A stretch of 64,000 bases of DNA from Notospermus geniculatus (lineage: Eukaryota; Nemertea; Pilidiophora; Heteronemertea; Lineidae): the NCBI GenBank assembly GCA_002633025.1, contig NMRB01000568.1, forward strand, positions 14,761-78,760, in the 5' to 3' direction. A program made the position numbers and the translations under genes. Positions 1-13,039 of the stretch are shown one piece after another. Position 1 is the stretch's first letter. Each line of letters starts with the position of its first letter. The notes beneath the pieces are model-generated. The model saw only the letters and a list, made by a program, of their open reading frames with translations, was not told where the DNA came from and did not search any database.

Positions 1-371
1 GCAAACTAGTTTTATTCCTTCGTGAAGGTGGCAGCACCAGTAGCGCCCCGTGATCGTTAGACTGGTGCCCGGTCCAATGCAACTCACTCAACCACTCACT
101 GGTTCTCTATCCACGCTGTGCTGCCACCTATTGTCGGTGATATGTACTGAAGTGAATATGTAGTCTCGCGCAGCCAACCGTTTCGTTCCGCAGGTACTGC
201 GACAAAAACGTTCGATCCTCAGATTCGGCTGGGTGACCGAGCGGCTGGATGACCGAGACTAGTGAATATCGTGTTTACAACTTGGACGCCCCGCTCCTTT
301 AACACATGCTCCGGACCAGAATCTAACAGGTTCTCCAATTTTCAACTCCACCATTCCGCACTATACAGTAC

Positions 372-3300
372 CTTGTTTCTGTTCCTGGTAATGTTCCTGT
401 CTCGCCGTCAACGACACCAACCATCCCGGGCCGAGCTGCTTCCGTGTCGCCTCTATCTCTTCCCGGCTCAGAGCTCCCTCCACCCCATTCTTAATACTGT
501 TAGAATCTGACTGAAGTTCACTGACGAAACGTGGTGTCGTAGCTGTGAAACAAAAATAGAAGAAATCAAAATAACATACTCTAATCCTGTGTTCTGCTGT
601 ACGAAATATCCTAGTAAAATCTGAGAAGAGTTTGTTTGTGTTTGTTTGTTCGCGATTTTCTCCATGACTGGTGAACGGATCGCCCCCAAACTTGGTATGC
701 ACATGCAGACAGACCTGGGAAGAGTGTCCTTATGAAGCCCGAATTTTGATATGAATTGTAGGCCCGTACTTTAGACTACTCCTCAACATAAAGGAGTTCC
801 TCAAGGCTATTTTCTCAACAGGAGAACAATAGCCTTGAGGAACTCCTTTACGTTGAGAAGCGTTCTAAAATACGGGCCATAGTTTTCAAAATATCAAGAT
901 ATTACCGGTAATGAAAATAACAATGCTGGTCAGACCTTTTGACATCATGATGTCACCCAGATTGCCGTCGCATCATCCGTGACGCCGGCAACATCATGTG
1001 CGATGGTCGAACGGGTATGACGTCATTACGTCCCCCAAGCACTCCTACTGACGTGATGTGTGCGTCTCGCATGAATTTAGCAGTTCTCCCACTGAACGGA
1101 TATTGCCTACCATAGTTGAACAAAATCAAGGTACATACCTCTGGATGTATCCCTAGAGGAAAATTCCATGCTGGACTCTAAATCCGAGATGACAGCCCTT
1201 CGTGCCTTCTTTTTACCTTTGCCCCTCTTTCCACGGCTCGACAAGGACGCAGACAAGTCACCTTCCGAGTCCTCCGTCCCGATTGGTGAACTCCGAGCGC
1301 TGCTTTGTAGCTGCTGATTAACACGGGAATGGATGTCTGCGAACGCTGACGGGATCGCCGAGCCCTTGCGGTAATAGACAGGATTTTTTGGAATGTACAG
1401 GACTTCGACGTTGCTGACTGGTTTGCCATCGACCAAAATCTTCAGGAAAAAAATATGCATCAGTACGAGAAGGTTGCTAACCATTTCTGCCATGTCATCA
1501 TTACCTGAGATTTCACTTGTGCATTTTATTCATCTCTTTACCCCGTCCTGAACCAAAAACAGACTCCTGAACTTGTACTCTCAAGTCAACTCCAACCAGG
1601 CGTGGATCCAGAGGGGGTTTGGGGGGGCGTGACCCCCCTGCTCGCCACCACCAATTTTTTTTTTCAGTACATTGTAATTTGCGAGAGTAAGCAAAAAACG
1701 CAAAATAAAGCTTCTGTTTTGGTACTGAGATGCCAGGAAATCGCGTCTACGGCCTTGTAGATTTCAAATTTGGCGTGGGCATCTTTGGCGCCCACCAGCA
1801 ATGACCGCCCTCGGCGGCCCTGACCCCCCTCTGCCAAAAATCCTGGATCCGCGCCTGTTCAACACAGGTCAGATTTATACTAACTAGGACAGCAGTCATT
1901 CTGCATTTAACTTTCACTCATTTGCATTGGAGAAGGGTTGCTACATCTAGTCTGATCATAAAAATAAGCAAAATATTTCGATAATCTACTTCCTTCAATT
2001 ACAGTGGAACCTCTCTTAACGGACACCTCTGCCAGGAGGACACCTCTCTATTAAGGACACTCAAGTTCAGTCCCAAATTGACCATTTCTATTCATTTTGA
2101 CCTCTGTAATCAGGACACCTCTCAATTAAGGACAGCATTTGTAAGTCCCAGAGGTGTCCTTAATAGAGAGGTTCTACTGTATGTGGTACCCCCACCCCGG
2201 CCACAAAAGGTGGCACTGACCATCAAATGTCCAAGGATCATGACGTTATCCTATTTTCTGCCAAGGATTGGTTAAGTGTTATTTTACCACTATCAAGCAC
2301 GATTTTAATTAAATGAGTTAGATGAGTTTTGCTGGTATTGCGCAAGCACAATTTTGGGGGAAACATGGCAGTGGAGGGGATTATTCACATGTTCTATAGA
2401 GGCTTTGGAATCTCAATGACATCACCCTGGCGGCTATTCTGGAGGACACAGGGCACAGAGGTGTGAGCCGACCGTGACGTGACTTGCGTGAAGTGCCACG
2501 CCATTGGGGCAGGCACGGCTCATTTCGCTGCACCTCTGCAGCATGCGTTCTCCAAAATGGCGGCTTGTGACATCATATGCAAAGCCTCGATACCAGTAAG
2601 CATAAGGGCAAGCAAAAAATTTTTTTTTATCGTCCGAGTGGTTCTTGAAAATAGGCAAGGGGGCACTTTTTATTTTTATTTTTTATTTTACTTTGGTACG
2701 AAGAAATTAAAAAATCAGCTCCTCCTGAGCATGTTATGTCACAACCCCAACCCTCTAAGACTGGATGTTGTCACAAAAACACTGAAAATGCATGAAGAGC
2801 ACACTTTGGAGACTGTTGTTTACAGATCTACCACTTGGCGGCGCTGTGATACGCGGCGTGGCATGAAATTCAAACTGATAAAAAATTAAAATAAAATTGG
2901 CACGGCGCTGAAAATTGGCACGGGCAGAGGACGATAAACTAAAGATTTATCTTGCTTGCCCTAAAAGCCATGAGACAATCTCGGGTGATTTCAAGGTTAA
3001 GCAGGAGGAAACCACAGTACCCGAAGAAACCAATCCCTGTCAAAGATATTTCCATCTCAGTCCCAGCATATGGTAGGATCAGAATGCAGGGTTTCCGCCA
3101 GGAAAAAAATGAGGGTACGGACCAAAAAAAAAATTTTTTTTGAAAAAAAAAATTTTTGAAAAAAAATTTTTTTTGAATTTTTTTTTTTGATTTTTAAAAG
3201 GTTTTAAACGATGTTTGGTGCCATTTTATGCGTATTTTGAAGCATAAAATCCCTGCGCCGGTCATGCTGGTTTTTTTGTTTCGTCCGCCATGTCATGGAA

Positions 3301-6300
3301 AAATGGTTACCCAACGTTTTTGAGGGTACGGATCCGTACCCTGGAAAAATTTAAGGGTACGGAATTTTACCCATTTTACCCTCTGGCGGAAGCCCTGGAA
3401 TGGGAGTTGAACCTGCAGTCTCAGCAGTGACCGCCCCCGCTGTATGCACTGCACCACTCTGAGAGCCCCAGGTACAGATATAATTTAGCACAACAAGTGA
3501 GTTTAATTTCATAGTTACAACCGTGAGGTGCGGTTGGGGTAAGAACAAGCCAGAAAATTTCCACGCACAACTTTGTCATGAGAAAGATTGTGAAGAAGAG
3601 CGACACGGCTACATTATCAACAGCAAGACAGGCAAAAAGTTACCAAGCGATCTGGAGTTGACGGCCAGGCTTCTTTGTCAGTTGCTTCTTGAGTTATGTG
3701 CGCCTAATGCGGCAACGTTGATCAACAGCAAAAGTAGGCACATGTCACAGGTGATCGTCACTGATCATCAGTTTACTCATCTATTATCACTGCTGTCCAC
3801 TACGAGTATTGTCAACCTGCAGAGATGTACATTTCAGCTATTGTGTTGGAAGGCCATACGGTAACCCTTTCCTCGGTTGCAACTTGCACCTACTTTTGCT
3901 GGATCGGGTCACATGTGTTGCTCTGTGGACAGCGATGGGTAATGAAATGCAGGGAAAAAAACACAGCCTCAGTCTCGTCAACAGGAGACACTCTCTCGCC
4001 GTCAAACAATGGGTGGGTTGGATCGAAATTGAACCCACAGCATGGGTCGTGGGCCAGAGGTGAAAGTGTGAGAAGCAACGACAAAGAAAATCTGCCCATG
4101 ATTTTTTTAATAAATATGAAAAACTGTTCATGGATTTTCACTCTATTACTCAGCTGTTGGTTTTGGGGGAAAAAGAAGACAAACAGAAAAAAATTAGTGG
4201 AAATTCGAGTATTAAACTGGGAAAAAGAATGCACATGATGATGATGATGATACATGCGGGTTGAATGCAATATTGAGGGGACCACTGTGTATGGTCAGCA
4301 GGCAGCACACCAGGCGATATTGTAAGCGATCTGAACACCACCGAGCACAAACGGCCGTTGACACCAAGTGTGCGCTGGACAGCTGAACCATCTCGCCAGT
4401 GATGATCGCTATACCAAAACCGATATCACCTAACCTGCAGCGGCTGGCGAGAAATCGATGCCGATCAGATGGCTTGCGATATCGCCCTCACCTCGCCTGG
4501 TGTGCTGCCCACTTAACTGACTCCTAGTCCTGACTCATGGTCAGAGCCTAGTGTACATGTACATGTACATTAAGATGGCAGCACTGATGGTATTAAAAGC
4601 TAAAACAACAAACTGAGAAAGTCATTCAAATATATCAACGGTGCTCCCATTTCCCTGAGCCATGTTTAATAACAAAGACTTTGAAACTTACATTTAGGCC
4701 TACTTATAACAAGGGTTAGCAAACAAGATAAATCACTACTATTATGTATTAATCAACTGATAATTTTTCCACTTCTTCTGTAACCAGGCATGCCAGGGCA
4801 ACACTGAAGGCGAATCTTATCACAAAAGATAACGGTACTTCACTACTCACTATACTGAGGCCTGAAAAATCTGCTGACCTATTTGAGGCACAGACATTCT
4901 GATTTCAGTATGCTCGGAATTAATGTGAACAACCTGTGTGCCCCAACGTGCCCTGCCCACTTGTTAAGAAAAACAATGTTGCTTCATCTTTCCCTTGCAT
5001 TTTGTTGTAAGATGATAAAGGGAGACTTCACTTCCATTAGAGGCCACCTGTTACCGGTCCTACAGTACAGGTCACAACTGACATCCCTAAATTCGCCTAA
5101 GTTACGCGTAACTTACCTTACGCAACCACTCACGAGCTATGTTACGCGTAACTTTGAGGTGAGTTACGCGAATTTCGCTAGCTACGCAGTGATTTACGAG
5201 GCGAGTTACGCAGTGAGTTACGCAAAACCAAAGCCGTGAGTTACACGTAACTTACGAGTAACTTATGCGAAGCCGTAGGGATGTCAATTGTGACCTGTAC
5301 TGTACATGTAGAACATCACAAGATCTGACGTCATAGATGTAAGCCATTGCGCCCACGTCATTATAGATGACATCATGGCGTGCACTTCTACTTTGTGACG
5401 TCAAATTCCATGACGTTCTTGGACCGCTAACTGGTGGTGGCCTCTAATGGCAGTAAAGGCACCCATTCTATTGTGCAAATGTAACTACAGGTAGTCATCA
5501 TAGGCTAGTAGTGAAGGAACACTCCTACAGTCCCAGGGGTCCATATCAAGGGCATGAGATAACAGTCCCATGGTTTGATCCGAAGTAAAAACATTCTGAG
5601 TAGACTGTCTGTTAATCCCTTTTCCTGTTGTGCATGACATTAAATCAATATCGGTTGGCTCAATGTCATAAATTTGGCAACTCATGTATGTGACCTATTG
5701 ATGACCCTACATCATAAGCCTATGAAAAATCTTACTCAATACGCATGCTAGGTAAACCAAGGATAGGCCTACAACCAGGGTCATGGATACACTTTTCAGT
5801 TTGATTTATAAAACTATAGAGATGGCGCCACCATATGCACAGGATCGTGCATGGGCACGGGATCGTGCAAGGGCTAACACAGCAAAAAGGATCACAACAT
5901 AGCAGGTTAATAGGTGTGATAGGTAATGTGTCACCATAGGAGACCTCTACCATCAAAATACTGGAGACAATGATACCTTTCTGGAGAAGGCTACAAGGCT
6001 GGTGATGCATGCAAAAACTTTTAAAACGTAACGGGACGATCAGACTAACTCTGATGCTAAACAAGGCAAATGAATAGTCTGAGTTTTACCTACCTTTGCA
6101 TTTTGATGTGTTACCTTCTGGGCGGCTATCGGGGAGAGAAATTGGATTGCTAGTCGCCGATGGTGGGCATGGTAACAGAGGGGGTTACCAGTGAGATTCA
6201 ACTGAAAGAATGACAGAATATTTTATTCAGGAACTGGCCAAAGCTCATACTGGTGAACTTTCGCAACTACTTTTGCTTTATACTTAGAAGCAGTTCTCAA

Positions 6301-8392
6301 CTGATCAGCATTTCATGGCCAGTGTTCCTATAGAGGTTCTCCACGTGACGTCACAGCTCAAAATGTCCGCCGTTTTGGCCGTCAAATGACGCAATGTCAC
6401 AGCATCAACACCGCGTTCAGCACGCAGTTTTAACGTTGTCGGCAGTCATCGGTCCTCTTCTACAGCCACCGACAGCAAGCCGTATGGACGATTCGCTTTG
6501 TTTTCAACACGGTTTTCACACCAGACCAACTACTTATGCTCAAAAACTGTGAGAGGTAAAGTGATTTGTTGAGTTGTATGCTCCCAGTAGTCTGTACGGG
6601 CCGCTAAACTTTTGAACCGAGAACAAGATGGCAGCCATGGCTTCATTTTGACGGCCAGTATGGCGGCCGTGTGACGTCTATTGCTGTCCTTTGTACCTTA
6701 CTCCCCTGAATGACAGAGCTCCCTAGAATAACGTAAATGAACACATACTTACATTTTTCAACTGGTGTAAATAGCACAACCAGTGTAGTTTATTGTGGTC
6801 GCTAAAACAATTATGGGATATATCAAGATCTCGTAGTTCCTCGAGGACTTCGACCCCATCGATATTTTCCAAGTTATTATTTCTAAGAATCAGTGTCTGC
6901 AGCTGATGGCGTACTCGTAACGCGAACGTCGGGATCTCTTCAAGACGGTTGAAGGCGAGGTTGACGTGAAGGAGTTCTGTTGGATACTGGAAGTGAAATT
7001 ATGAAGGAATACTGAACTGGAGTGCAATACAGTAGAACCTCACCTAACGGACACCTCAATACAGTGGACACCTCAAGATTATGGACGGGTTTGTCCAGTC
7101 CCAAATTTTCCAAAGACTGGTGTCCGTTACTGATGGGAGTTTCAATATTGCGGACACCTCACTATTACGGACAGCTAAGCTCAGTCCCAAGGGTATCCGC
7201 AATAGTGAGGTTCTACTGTTTTTTGTATCCAAGGGTGACTGACTGATGATAAAGATCTGCGCACTTCCACCGAAATCTCAACCACAACCTCGGTCTGAAA
7301 CTGAATGACCTAACGCCAACGCAGACAGTGATGTCGAAGACGTTGCGTCAGACTCGATCATTGCTCAATCATGGATGGCGTCACGTCAGCCGATTTCAGA
7401 TCCAGGTTATGGTTGAGATTTCGGCGGAAGTGTGCACATCTGCGAATTCGAAAGTCTTCTATACTACATTACATTCCTTGTTTTAGACATACCTCTAGAT
7501 ATCCATCCGTCACTGTCATCTGATTAAAACTCAAATCAATGACTTCGACTAACGGAAGCAGGCGGAGTGATCCATCCAACGCTTCCAGGTTATTGCTGCT
7601 AAGACACACTGTCTTCAGTCGCGGCCACGATTGCGCAGAACTCATGTCACCACCACAACTCTCGAAAAGATCCTGAAGATTCTGTAGGCATCGTGACGCT
7701 ATGAGGGTGTGTAACGTGGCACGAAGGTGATGAAGTCCCTCCAGAAGATGGACTGGTACTTTCTTCACCTCCAGACATTGAAGATTTTGGAACTGGTGAA
7801 GACGCACCTGGCCTTGTATCGTACTGCTGCCATGAATTACCTGCAGGAGCAAGAATCATGAGAGTTAATCTCTATCAGATAACCAACCAATAGCAATACA
7901 AAAACAGAAGTCGTCTTTCTGAAACTTGCAAATTTTCGACCCCAATCGGGGTCTTCCTCAGGCACTTTCTCGAAGATCCAAGACGTGAATTGCGCAAAAC
8001 TCATGTCACCACTCATGTCACTTTCACTTCTTGGATCTTCGAGAAAGTGCCTGAGGAAGACCCCGATTGGGGTCGAAAATTTGCAAGTTTCAGAAGACGA
8101 CTTCTGTTTTTGTATTACTTTGTGTCTTGTTTTTTGTGCGTTTTATTAGATAACCTATAACACTGAGAAAGTTGAAACTAAAGTAACTAACCAACCTTTA
8201 GGGATGTTATCCGTTGCATAAAGTCAAACAAATATTTGATGTCATCCAAGGAATCCTTGTGGCTGCTCCTAGATGCATCATAACTGGAGGAATCGCCGTC
8301 ATATTCTGGAAGCGATCTGAATCGATCGTTTAGGATGCTAAGAGACACCGACGTAAGGGAAAGTTTGCAGCTGCCGTTCAGGATAGCATCAC
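372..8392 (-). CDS. STK11IP: STK11IP-like LRR protein, copy A (partial; exon 1 absent here)
   Basis: Six minus-strand exons with consistent phase: 8196-8392, 7493-7840, 6753-6986, 6094-6201, 1139-1439 and 372-542, all with AG/GT borders. They encode about 453 residues. The order matches STK11-interacting protein (LKB1-interacting protein 1): an N-terminal segment with FDFMQRITSLK, a segment containing LFESCGGD, LRR repeats (LSSNNLEALDGSLRLLP, LILRNNNLENIDGVE, LRDLDISHN), a capping segment with GNPLCYHAHHRR, then LVDGK and a basic stretch (GKKKARRAVISDLESS), then EIEATRKQLGPGWL. The human protein has the same motifs in the same order, is cytoplasmic/endolysosomal and binds the STK11 kinase; that is family knowledge. 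The gene continues beyond base 1; its C-terminal half is not in the window. The first coding exon is missing because the sequence diverges from copy B at ~8803. Confidence 0.87.
761..878. repeat. Palindromic MITE
   Basis: Inverted repeat with ends GGCCCGTACTTTAGA and CTAAAATACGGGCC and a long internal hairpin (AGGAGTTCCTCAAGGCTATT and its complement). Related ends occur at 13923-13980. Confidence 0.6.
1597..1857. mobile_element. hAT-like MITE, copy A
   Basis: Terminal inverted repeats CAGGCGTGGATCCAG and CTGGATCCGCGCCTG, typical of hAT-derived MITEs. The interior begins with a G-rich tract and ends with a C-rich tract. A 261-bp copy is at 15918-16178. Confidence 0.75.
2002..2179. mobile_element. 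Tc1/pogo-like MITE, TA target site (occupied allele)
   Basis: 178 bp between TA at 2000-2001 and TA at 2180-2181. Ends are CAGTGGAACCTCTC and GAGAGGTTCTACTG; the interior has repeated GGACACCTCT blocks. The allelic site in copy B (16321-16328) holds TACATGTA instead. Confidence 0.85.
3087..3397. mobile_element. hAT-like MITE with A/T blocks, copy A
   Basis: Ends CAGGGTTTCCGCCAG and CTGGCGGAAGCCCTG, with an interior of alternating A-runs and T-runs (3121-3190) and repeated GAGGGTACGG. The shorter allele is at 17251-17525. Confidence 0.7.
5063..5302. mobile_element. TA-flanked palindromic MITE with GTTACGC repeats
   Basis: Ends CAGTACAGGTCACAA and TTGTGACCTGTACTG lie between TA at 5061-5062 and 5303-5304. 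The interior repeats GAGTTACGC/GCGTAACT motifs. Absent from copy B near 19,436. The right flank continues CATGTA, an older footprint. Confidence 0.75.
7030..7218. mobile_element. Tc1/pogo-like MITE, same family
   Basis: Ends CAGTAGAACCTCAC and GTGAGGTTCTACTG after TA at 7028-7029. Copy B has a clean TA at the matching place (GTGCGATATTCGTATCC), so this is an insertion without later excision. Confidence 0.82.
7894..8117. mobile_element. Fold-back element with GACCCC hairpins (copy A only)
   Basis: Nearly perfect palindrome. Each arm contains CCTGAGGAAGACCCCGATTG followed by GGGGTCGAAAATTTGC. Copy B lacks it at ~22,165. The same arm occurs at 34201-34260, 48935-49104 and 61480-61642. Confidence 0.7.
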
Positions 8393-9460
8393 CTTGAAAA
8401 AAAGCAATGGAGGAAATTAATCAGAGACAATTAATGAATGACAGATGCTGTTCTTAAGGCTGTGAAATACAAACATAGAGCTACATGGCATACGGACACA
8501 CCAGTTAACAAAGGGTTTGCGACCACGAAGCCACTAATGTGTCTGTATACCGTGGTGTGTCTGTATAGTGTGTCTGTATACCATGCAGCTCTTTGCAATT
8601 GCAGCCTAATTAAAATGTGTCCAGACAAAAGGAAACGACAGACTCGGGACTGAACTTTGGTGTCCTATGTAGACAGAGATATCTCCTAGCAGGTAGAGGT
8701 GTCCACTGAATGGGGGGTTTCCCCTGTACAAGTAGTATGTTATTGATATGGTATGGAAGTAGGCGAACTAGGAGGTTGTGCAGCCTCATGTCCAAACTTA
8801 GTCTCGCTTGGCCAGACGCTACGGGCTCACCCCTTCGGTAAATCACACTCCGCGTCTGGCTCTTTTAGAGATTAACAGTCGTGAAGACCGCGTGGTGGCA
8901 GCACGGGTCCTTGGGTTTTCCCAACCTCGTTCGCTTTCTGACAATATGGCGAGTGGTCCAAGGTTGTCTGAGCGAACTANTACTCAGTGTCGGAGAATGA
9001 AGATAGGTGGCGCTGTGAGGCGTTTCGGCTTCGTTATTCAAAATAATTAAAACTTAAACAAAAACCAGGGCCTATTTCAGCAATACCTTTATGTTTTCGA
9101 CATTGAAAGTAGTTAATTTCATCGATCTGTACTCGATTAAATTAGTAAGTGTGGAAAAAAGGACTATAAATATTAATTACAACCTTCGGCACTCGGCTTC
9201 GGGAATTTCCGTGAAATCCCCAGATTCTGGGGAATTGAGATCGTGATTCCAGGGGTTAGTGAGCGAGTTAGGTCCGAGGTTGATGTCTGAGCGAACGAAA
9301 CCCCTGGGGACGAGGTTGGCTCTGGTTCTGATCTTCGTCACTCTCGCCATGCCCCATCATGCATCATTTATCACCATCATCATCGACATCGGAGGATTGG
9401 TACCCTGTTAGAGTTATGTTGACTGAATCTGCTGTTAGGTGAGGCGGTTGTTTGAACGAA

Positions 9461-9760
9461 ACTTTAATGCAGCATGCGGGGGTTAGTGTTTGACTAGGCC
9501 TCATGGCTAAAAAGATTGTCCATCAGGCAGCGTAAATCGGCCGGCGCAAATCCAAGATCGTTGAAGGCCTAGGCCTAGTCATCTCGTCATTAGGCCTAGG
9601 GCCTACTAGGCCTACGTAGCGTAGGGAGGAGGCACTAGATAAGCAAGGCAGGGGGCTGGTCTATAGGCCTAAACTGTTGTGCTGTGTGTGCATGCCATTC
9701 GGGCATTCATGCATTAGGCCTAGGCCTTAGGCCTAGGCCCTAGGTCATGTAGGTAGGCCT
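9461..9760. repeat. Cluster of TAGGCCTA-type motifs
   Basis: AGGCCTA/TAGGCCT motifs recur every few tens of bases (for example TAGGCCTA at 9591-9598 and overlapping copies near 9720). No gene is apparent. Confidence 0.6.
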
Positions 9761-10777
9761 TCCCTATGGTCATGTTTTGGTTGGGGGGGGGNAATCCAGG
9801 AATGGCCAACCAACATTGATTGACCAACCCGACCAAATTCGTAGGCATTAAACAAACCAGGCCTATGAAAGCTACTCTGCGGCAATACGTACATAACCAC
9901 AATATATTTATGCCCAAAATAAATATTTTTATTCGAAAAGTAGATTGGAATAGAGAAAAAAGGCCAAGTCAACTGTTCAACGTGATTAGTTCTTGTGACC
10001 GGAAGTTACTCATGCCAAACCAACTGATGACCAGATACATCTGTAACGGGTACTCTGATTGGTCAAATTCTTTCAGGGTACTTTTCTATGAGACAACATT
10101 TAAGCAAATTTGTAAGCCTCACGTAAAGTTGATATTTGATCGATTTTACTGCAATAAGTTGTCTATACAATTAGATATTATGGTTTCTACAATAGAATTA
10201 TCGAAGGTTACGTTCAAAAAGTAACAACAAAACCGATCGAAAAAGAGGAATGTTTCCTCTCACGTAATAACTTTGACCACTTGAGCTTCCCATAGACGGA
10301 CAAGGTCAACTCTCCAAACGCAGAGTATGCATATAGGCTGAGCGCTGGAGAGTGTCTAAGCACTACAGGATGTCCTGTGTCCTGACCTGAAAGCGTGCTG
10401 GTAGCAGTTACAAAACTTCGATTTATCCCGAGAGATAAAGATAATTACAGTTTTTAGGTACACCCACATTTCAAATAAAAGTACTGTATGTGTGAATTAA
10501 CAGTGAAATGTTGTTATTCATTTGCAAATTGATAAAAAGATGGAGATGATTTGCTTAGCTTTTTGGGTGGCATCCATGAATGGGGAACAGCTGATGAAGT
10601 AGGCAAGGCCTAGGCCTACACACACAAAATGTACACCAGTCACCAATGCATCCAAATGCACACACACACCTCCCATCACACATCATCATGACACTGGACA
10701 TTGAGACACTGTCAATGTCATTGGACAACACAGACAAGGAAGGCGAGGCCAGTAGGCCTACCGTATTGTCCCCTCGT

Positions 10778-11060
10778 TGCCACAAATCGACATGACACGC
10801 TTGACTTTCAATTCTAACAGGGTCGGTGCGTGGGTTCGATCCCCGGCCAGGACACATACAAGTTGTGAAAAAAGTTGTGAACCAATTAGGGTCTGTCGGA
10901 TGAGACTGAAAGCCGTGGTCCCTTGTACCTGAGTGTCTATGCCAGGGCAAGTAAAAGACCCCACACAGGTGGACAGTAGCCTGTAGTGGACTCCATACCA
11001 TAGTATAAGCTTAAGACCCTTAAAAGGGTTATGAAGCTTCCAAACGATACATACATACAT
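10778..11060 (+). mobile_element. tRNA-derived SINE with (ATAC)n tail
   Basis: B-box GGGTTCGATCCCCGG, then a body with GGGTCTGTCGGATGAGAC, AAGCCGTGGTCCCTTG and GGCAAGTAAAAGACCCCA, ending in ATACATACAT. The same body is on the minus strand at 18016-18216. The body resembles the central domain shared by many deuterostome SINEs; that link is inference. Confidence 0.65.
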
Positions 11061-11549
11061 GACAGCAGCAGCAGACTTGAGAGAGAGTGCACATCACAGA
11101 TGCAGTGCCATCACTCAGCATCAGGCAGGCACTGTGTTGTCATATGACATGGTCTTTATATGTCGTCACCTTCCTTGGCTTCACAAGTGTTGTCAGTGTC
11201 CCAGACCAGACGTCCTGGACATGATGGGTGGTTGTTACACCACAGAGTGCTAAAATACAACGAACTAGGGCCTAATATTTGCCAAATTAGGCAGGGTCAA
11301 AAAGCAGAAGCATGTGAACCAGACAGGGTCCACGATTCTTGCCGAGTCTGAACTCACCTCGCCAATGCAGCTTGTTCGTCATCAGCATCAGCTCATCAAC
11401 GGGGTCGGTCTAATCAATCAGAGATGGATGTCCGCAGCAATTCCATCCAATAAATTCCATCCATCTCCACGTTAGTGATCATTATGCCTTGTCTACTTAG
11501 AGACATCGTCCTGTGTTTCAGATAAATCAAGAATCCCTACTTATCAGCC

Positions 11550-12233
11550 ATGTCACCATCCCGCCGTGATGAGACACCTGGTGGTAAATTGGCGAGAAAA
11601 TCTGCAGAAGCCCCCTTCATACCAATTGGTAGGTTGCAGGTTGTCCCCATCGGTCAAACAAAAGTTGCATTTGAATGGCACTGGAACCTGGTACAGGAAT
11701 TGCTTAATTTGCTGAAGAGAATTTCCCTTGGGACACTCTGCAGTTACCCTGCTCACAAATCATCCATGGGGCTTCCCTAACATTACTTTGTGGTCGAGTC
11801 CTTGTCTTCATTTCCACAGCCCCCGCCCCCCCCCCCCATCTACGCCCTGCCATCTTGGTTTGTATAGAGCATGTGCAAACAAAAAAGGTGACTTGTCTAC
11901 CAGATATACGTAAGTCTGCATACAAAAGTTCCCAAGAAATCAAAGATGGCAGGGCCCATCAAAAAGTTCAATAGTGGCTTTTATGAATATCGAAGTGCCT
12001 CGGTGAAGACAATGTCATTGATCTATCTGTTTCCCTTTTCAGGTATCGCTGGCTTGTTAGGTGCATGCGTCTACGGGGCTTACGCCTATAAAAACAGGGG
12101 CGAAATGCCGACCTCAGTTTACCTGATGCACCTCCGAGTACGTGCCCAAGGAATGGTTGTAGGCGCCATCACATTTGGCGTTGCATATTACATGATAAAA
12201 GACTATTTTGACAACAAGAAAAAAGATAATTGA
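11550..12233 (+). CDS. HIGD1: HIGD1-type mitochondrial inner-membrane protein, copy A
   Basis: Two exons, 11550-11628 and 12043-12233, joined in phase 1 across a GT-AG intron with a pyrimidine-rich acceptor. The product has 89 residues, close to the usual ~93 of HIGD1A. The N-terminal exon ends EAPFIPIG; the second begins IAGLLGACVYGAYAY, the first of two predicted membrane segments. The signature YLMHLRVRAQ and the second hydrophobic segment (MVVGAITFGVAYYM) follow, with a lysine-rich tail. HIG1-domain proteins sit in the inner mitochondrial membrane and modulate respiratory complexes III/IV; that is family knowledge. Reading straight through the intron from 11946 also gives an open frame, but it lacks the conserved EAPFVPIG-type start, so I prefer the spliced model. 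An ATTAAA at 12325-12330 could be the poly(A) signal. Confidence 0.88.
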
Positions 12234-12324
12234 TGTGTGGATCTTAGAGCAACTACTATGACGTATCAGTTTGACAGTGTGCATGTTCTTGTGAAGTGAA
12301 GTCACCAATGAAATTGGTGTCAAT

Positions 12325-12330
12325 ATTAAA
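12325..12330 (+). promoter_or_regulatory. Candidate poly(A) signal of HIGD1
   Basis: ATTAAA about 92 bases after the stop codon, conserved in copy B at 24665-24670. Confidence 0.45.
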
Positions 12331-13039
12331 GTATCTAAATTCTTGTACTGTACTTGGGAAGTAAGAACTTGATTGCATGTTGTTTAGGGTCATTTATATT
12401 CATTTTATCAAAGGTAGACACTTTTCATTGGAACCAATTTATTTCATATCCACTGAGATTCTTTTGTAATCATTTAACACGTACTGAATTCACTTTACTA
12501 TTAAGAAAGTACATGTACCCCCACTTTTCTAGCAAATTTCCCACACCCAGTGAATAGACTGGTTTCCTGTTTTGCTCAAGTACATTGTACATACATTACA
12601 ACTAGCAGGATAGGGCACCAGGCTTGTTCGTAGTTCAAGTTCTTACTTTCTTGTCCCATGTAGCCCATAGGGTAAAGTGACAATTATGGAGAACTGTTGG
12701 TATTACATCACAAACAGTTGTATACATGTATAGTCTATTTTACTGACAGTTTAATTTTGTTGCCGCACAGTTGAAAAATAGCAATCATGGTCTGATCAAA
12801 ATATATGCTTACAGGGTATCAAGTCTGTGTTAATTTACTTTTTGCAGAGAAAACTGCTAAGGAGATTACAGGTACCAGTAGTCAAAATACTGTGAAGTGA
12901 ACTGGGCAACAACTGAGCCATCAGCCAGGCCCATGTGGTCCAGTGATTCAGGCTCTCATTCTCAACCTTGACCCTTAATTGACATTTAACAAGCCACTGA
13001 AAAAGTTTGCGTTGATGCCTTGTATCACGCAACATTTCA

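Larger units (their letters stand above)
8804..11549. other. Copy A-specific spacer upstream of HIGD1
   Basis: The sequence departs from copy B at ~8803. It holds two single-n joins (8980, 9792), the TAGGCCTA cluster and the SINE at 10778-11060. I see no supported coding exon; STK11IP exon 1, expected here, is not found. Confidence 0.6.

Noticed and set aside
11946-12233. Single-exon 95-codon HIGD1 frame starting MAGPIKKF
   Set aside because: It reads through a clear intron end. The upstream exon 11550-11628 supplies the conserved EAPFIPIG segment in phase.
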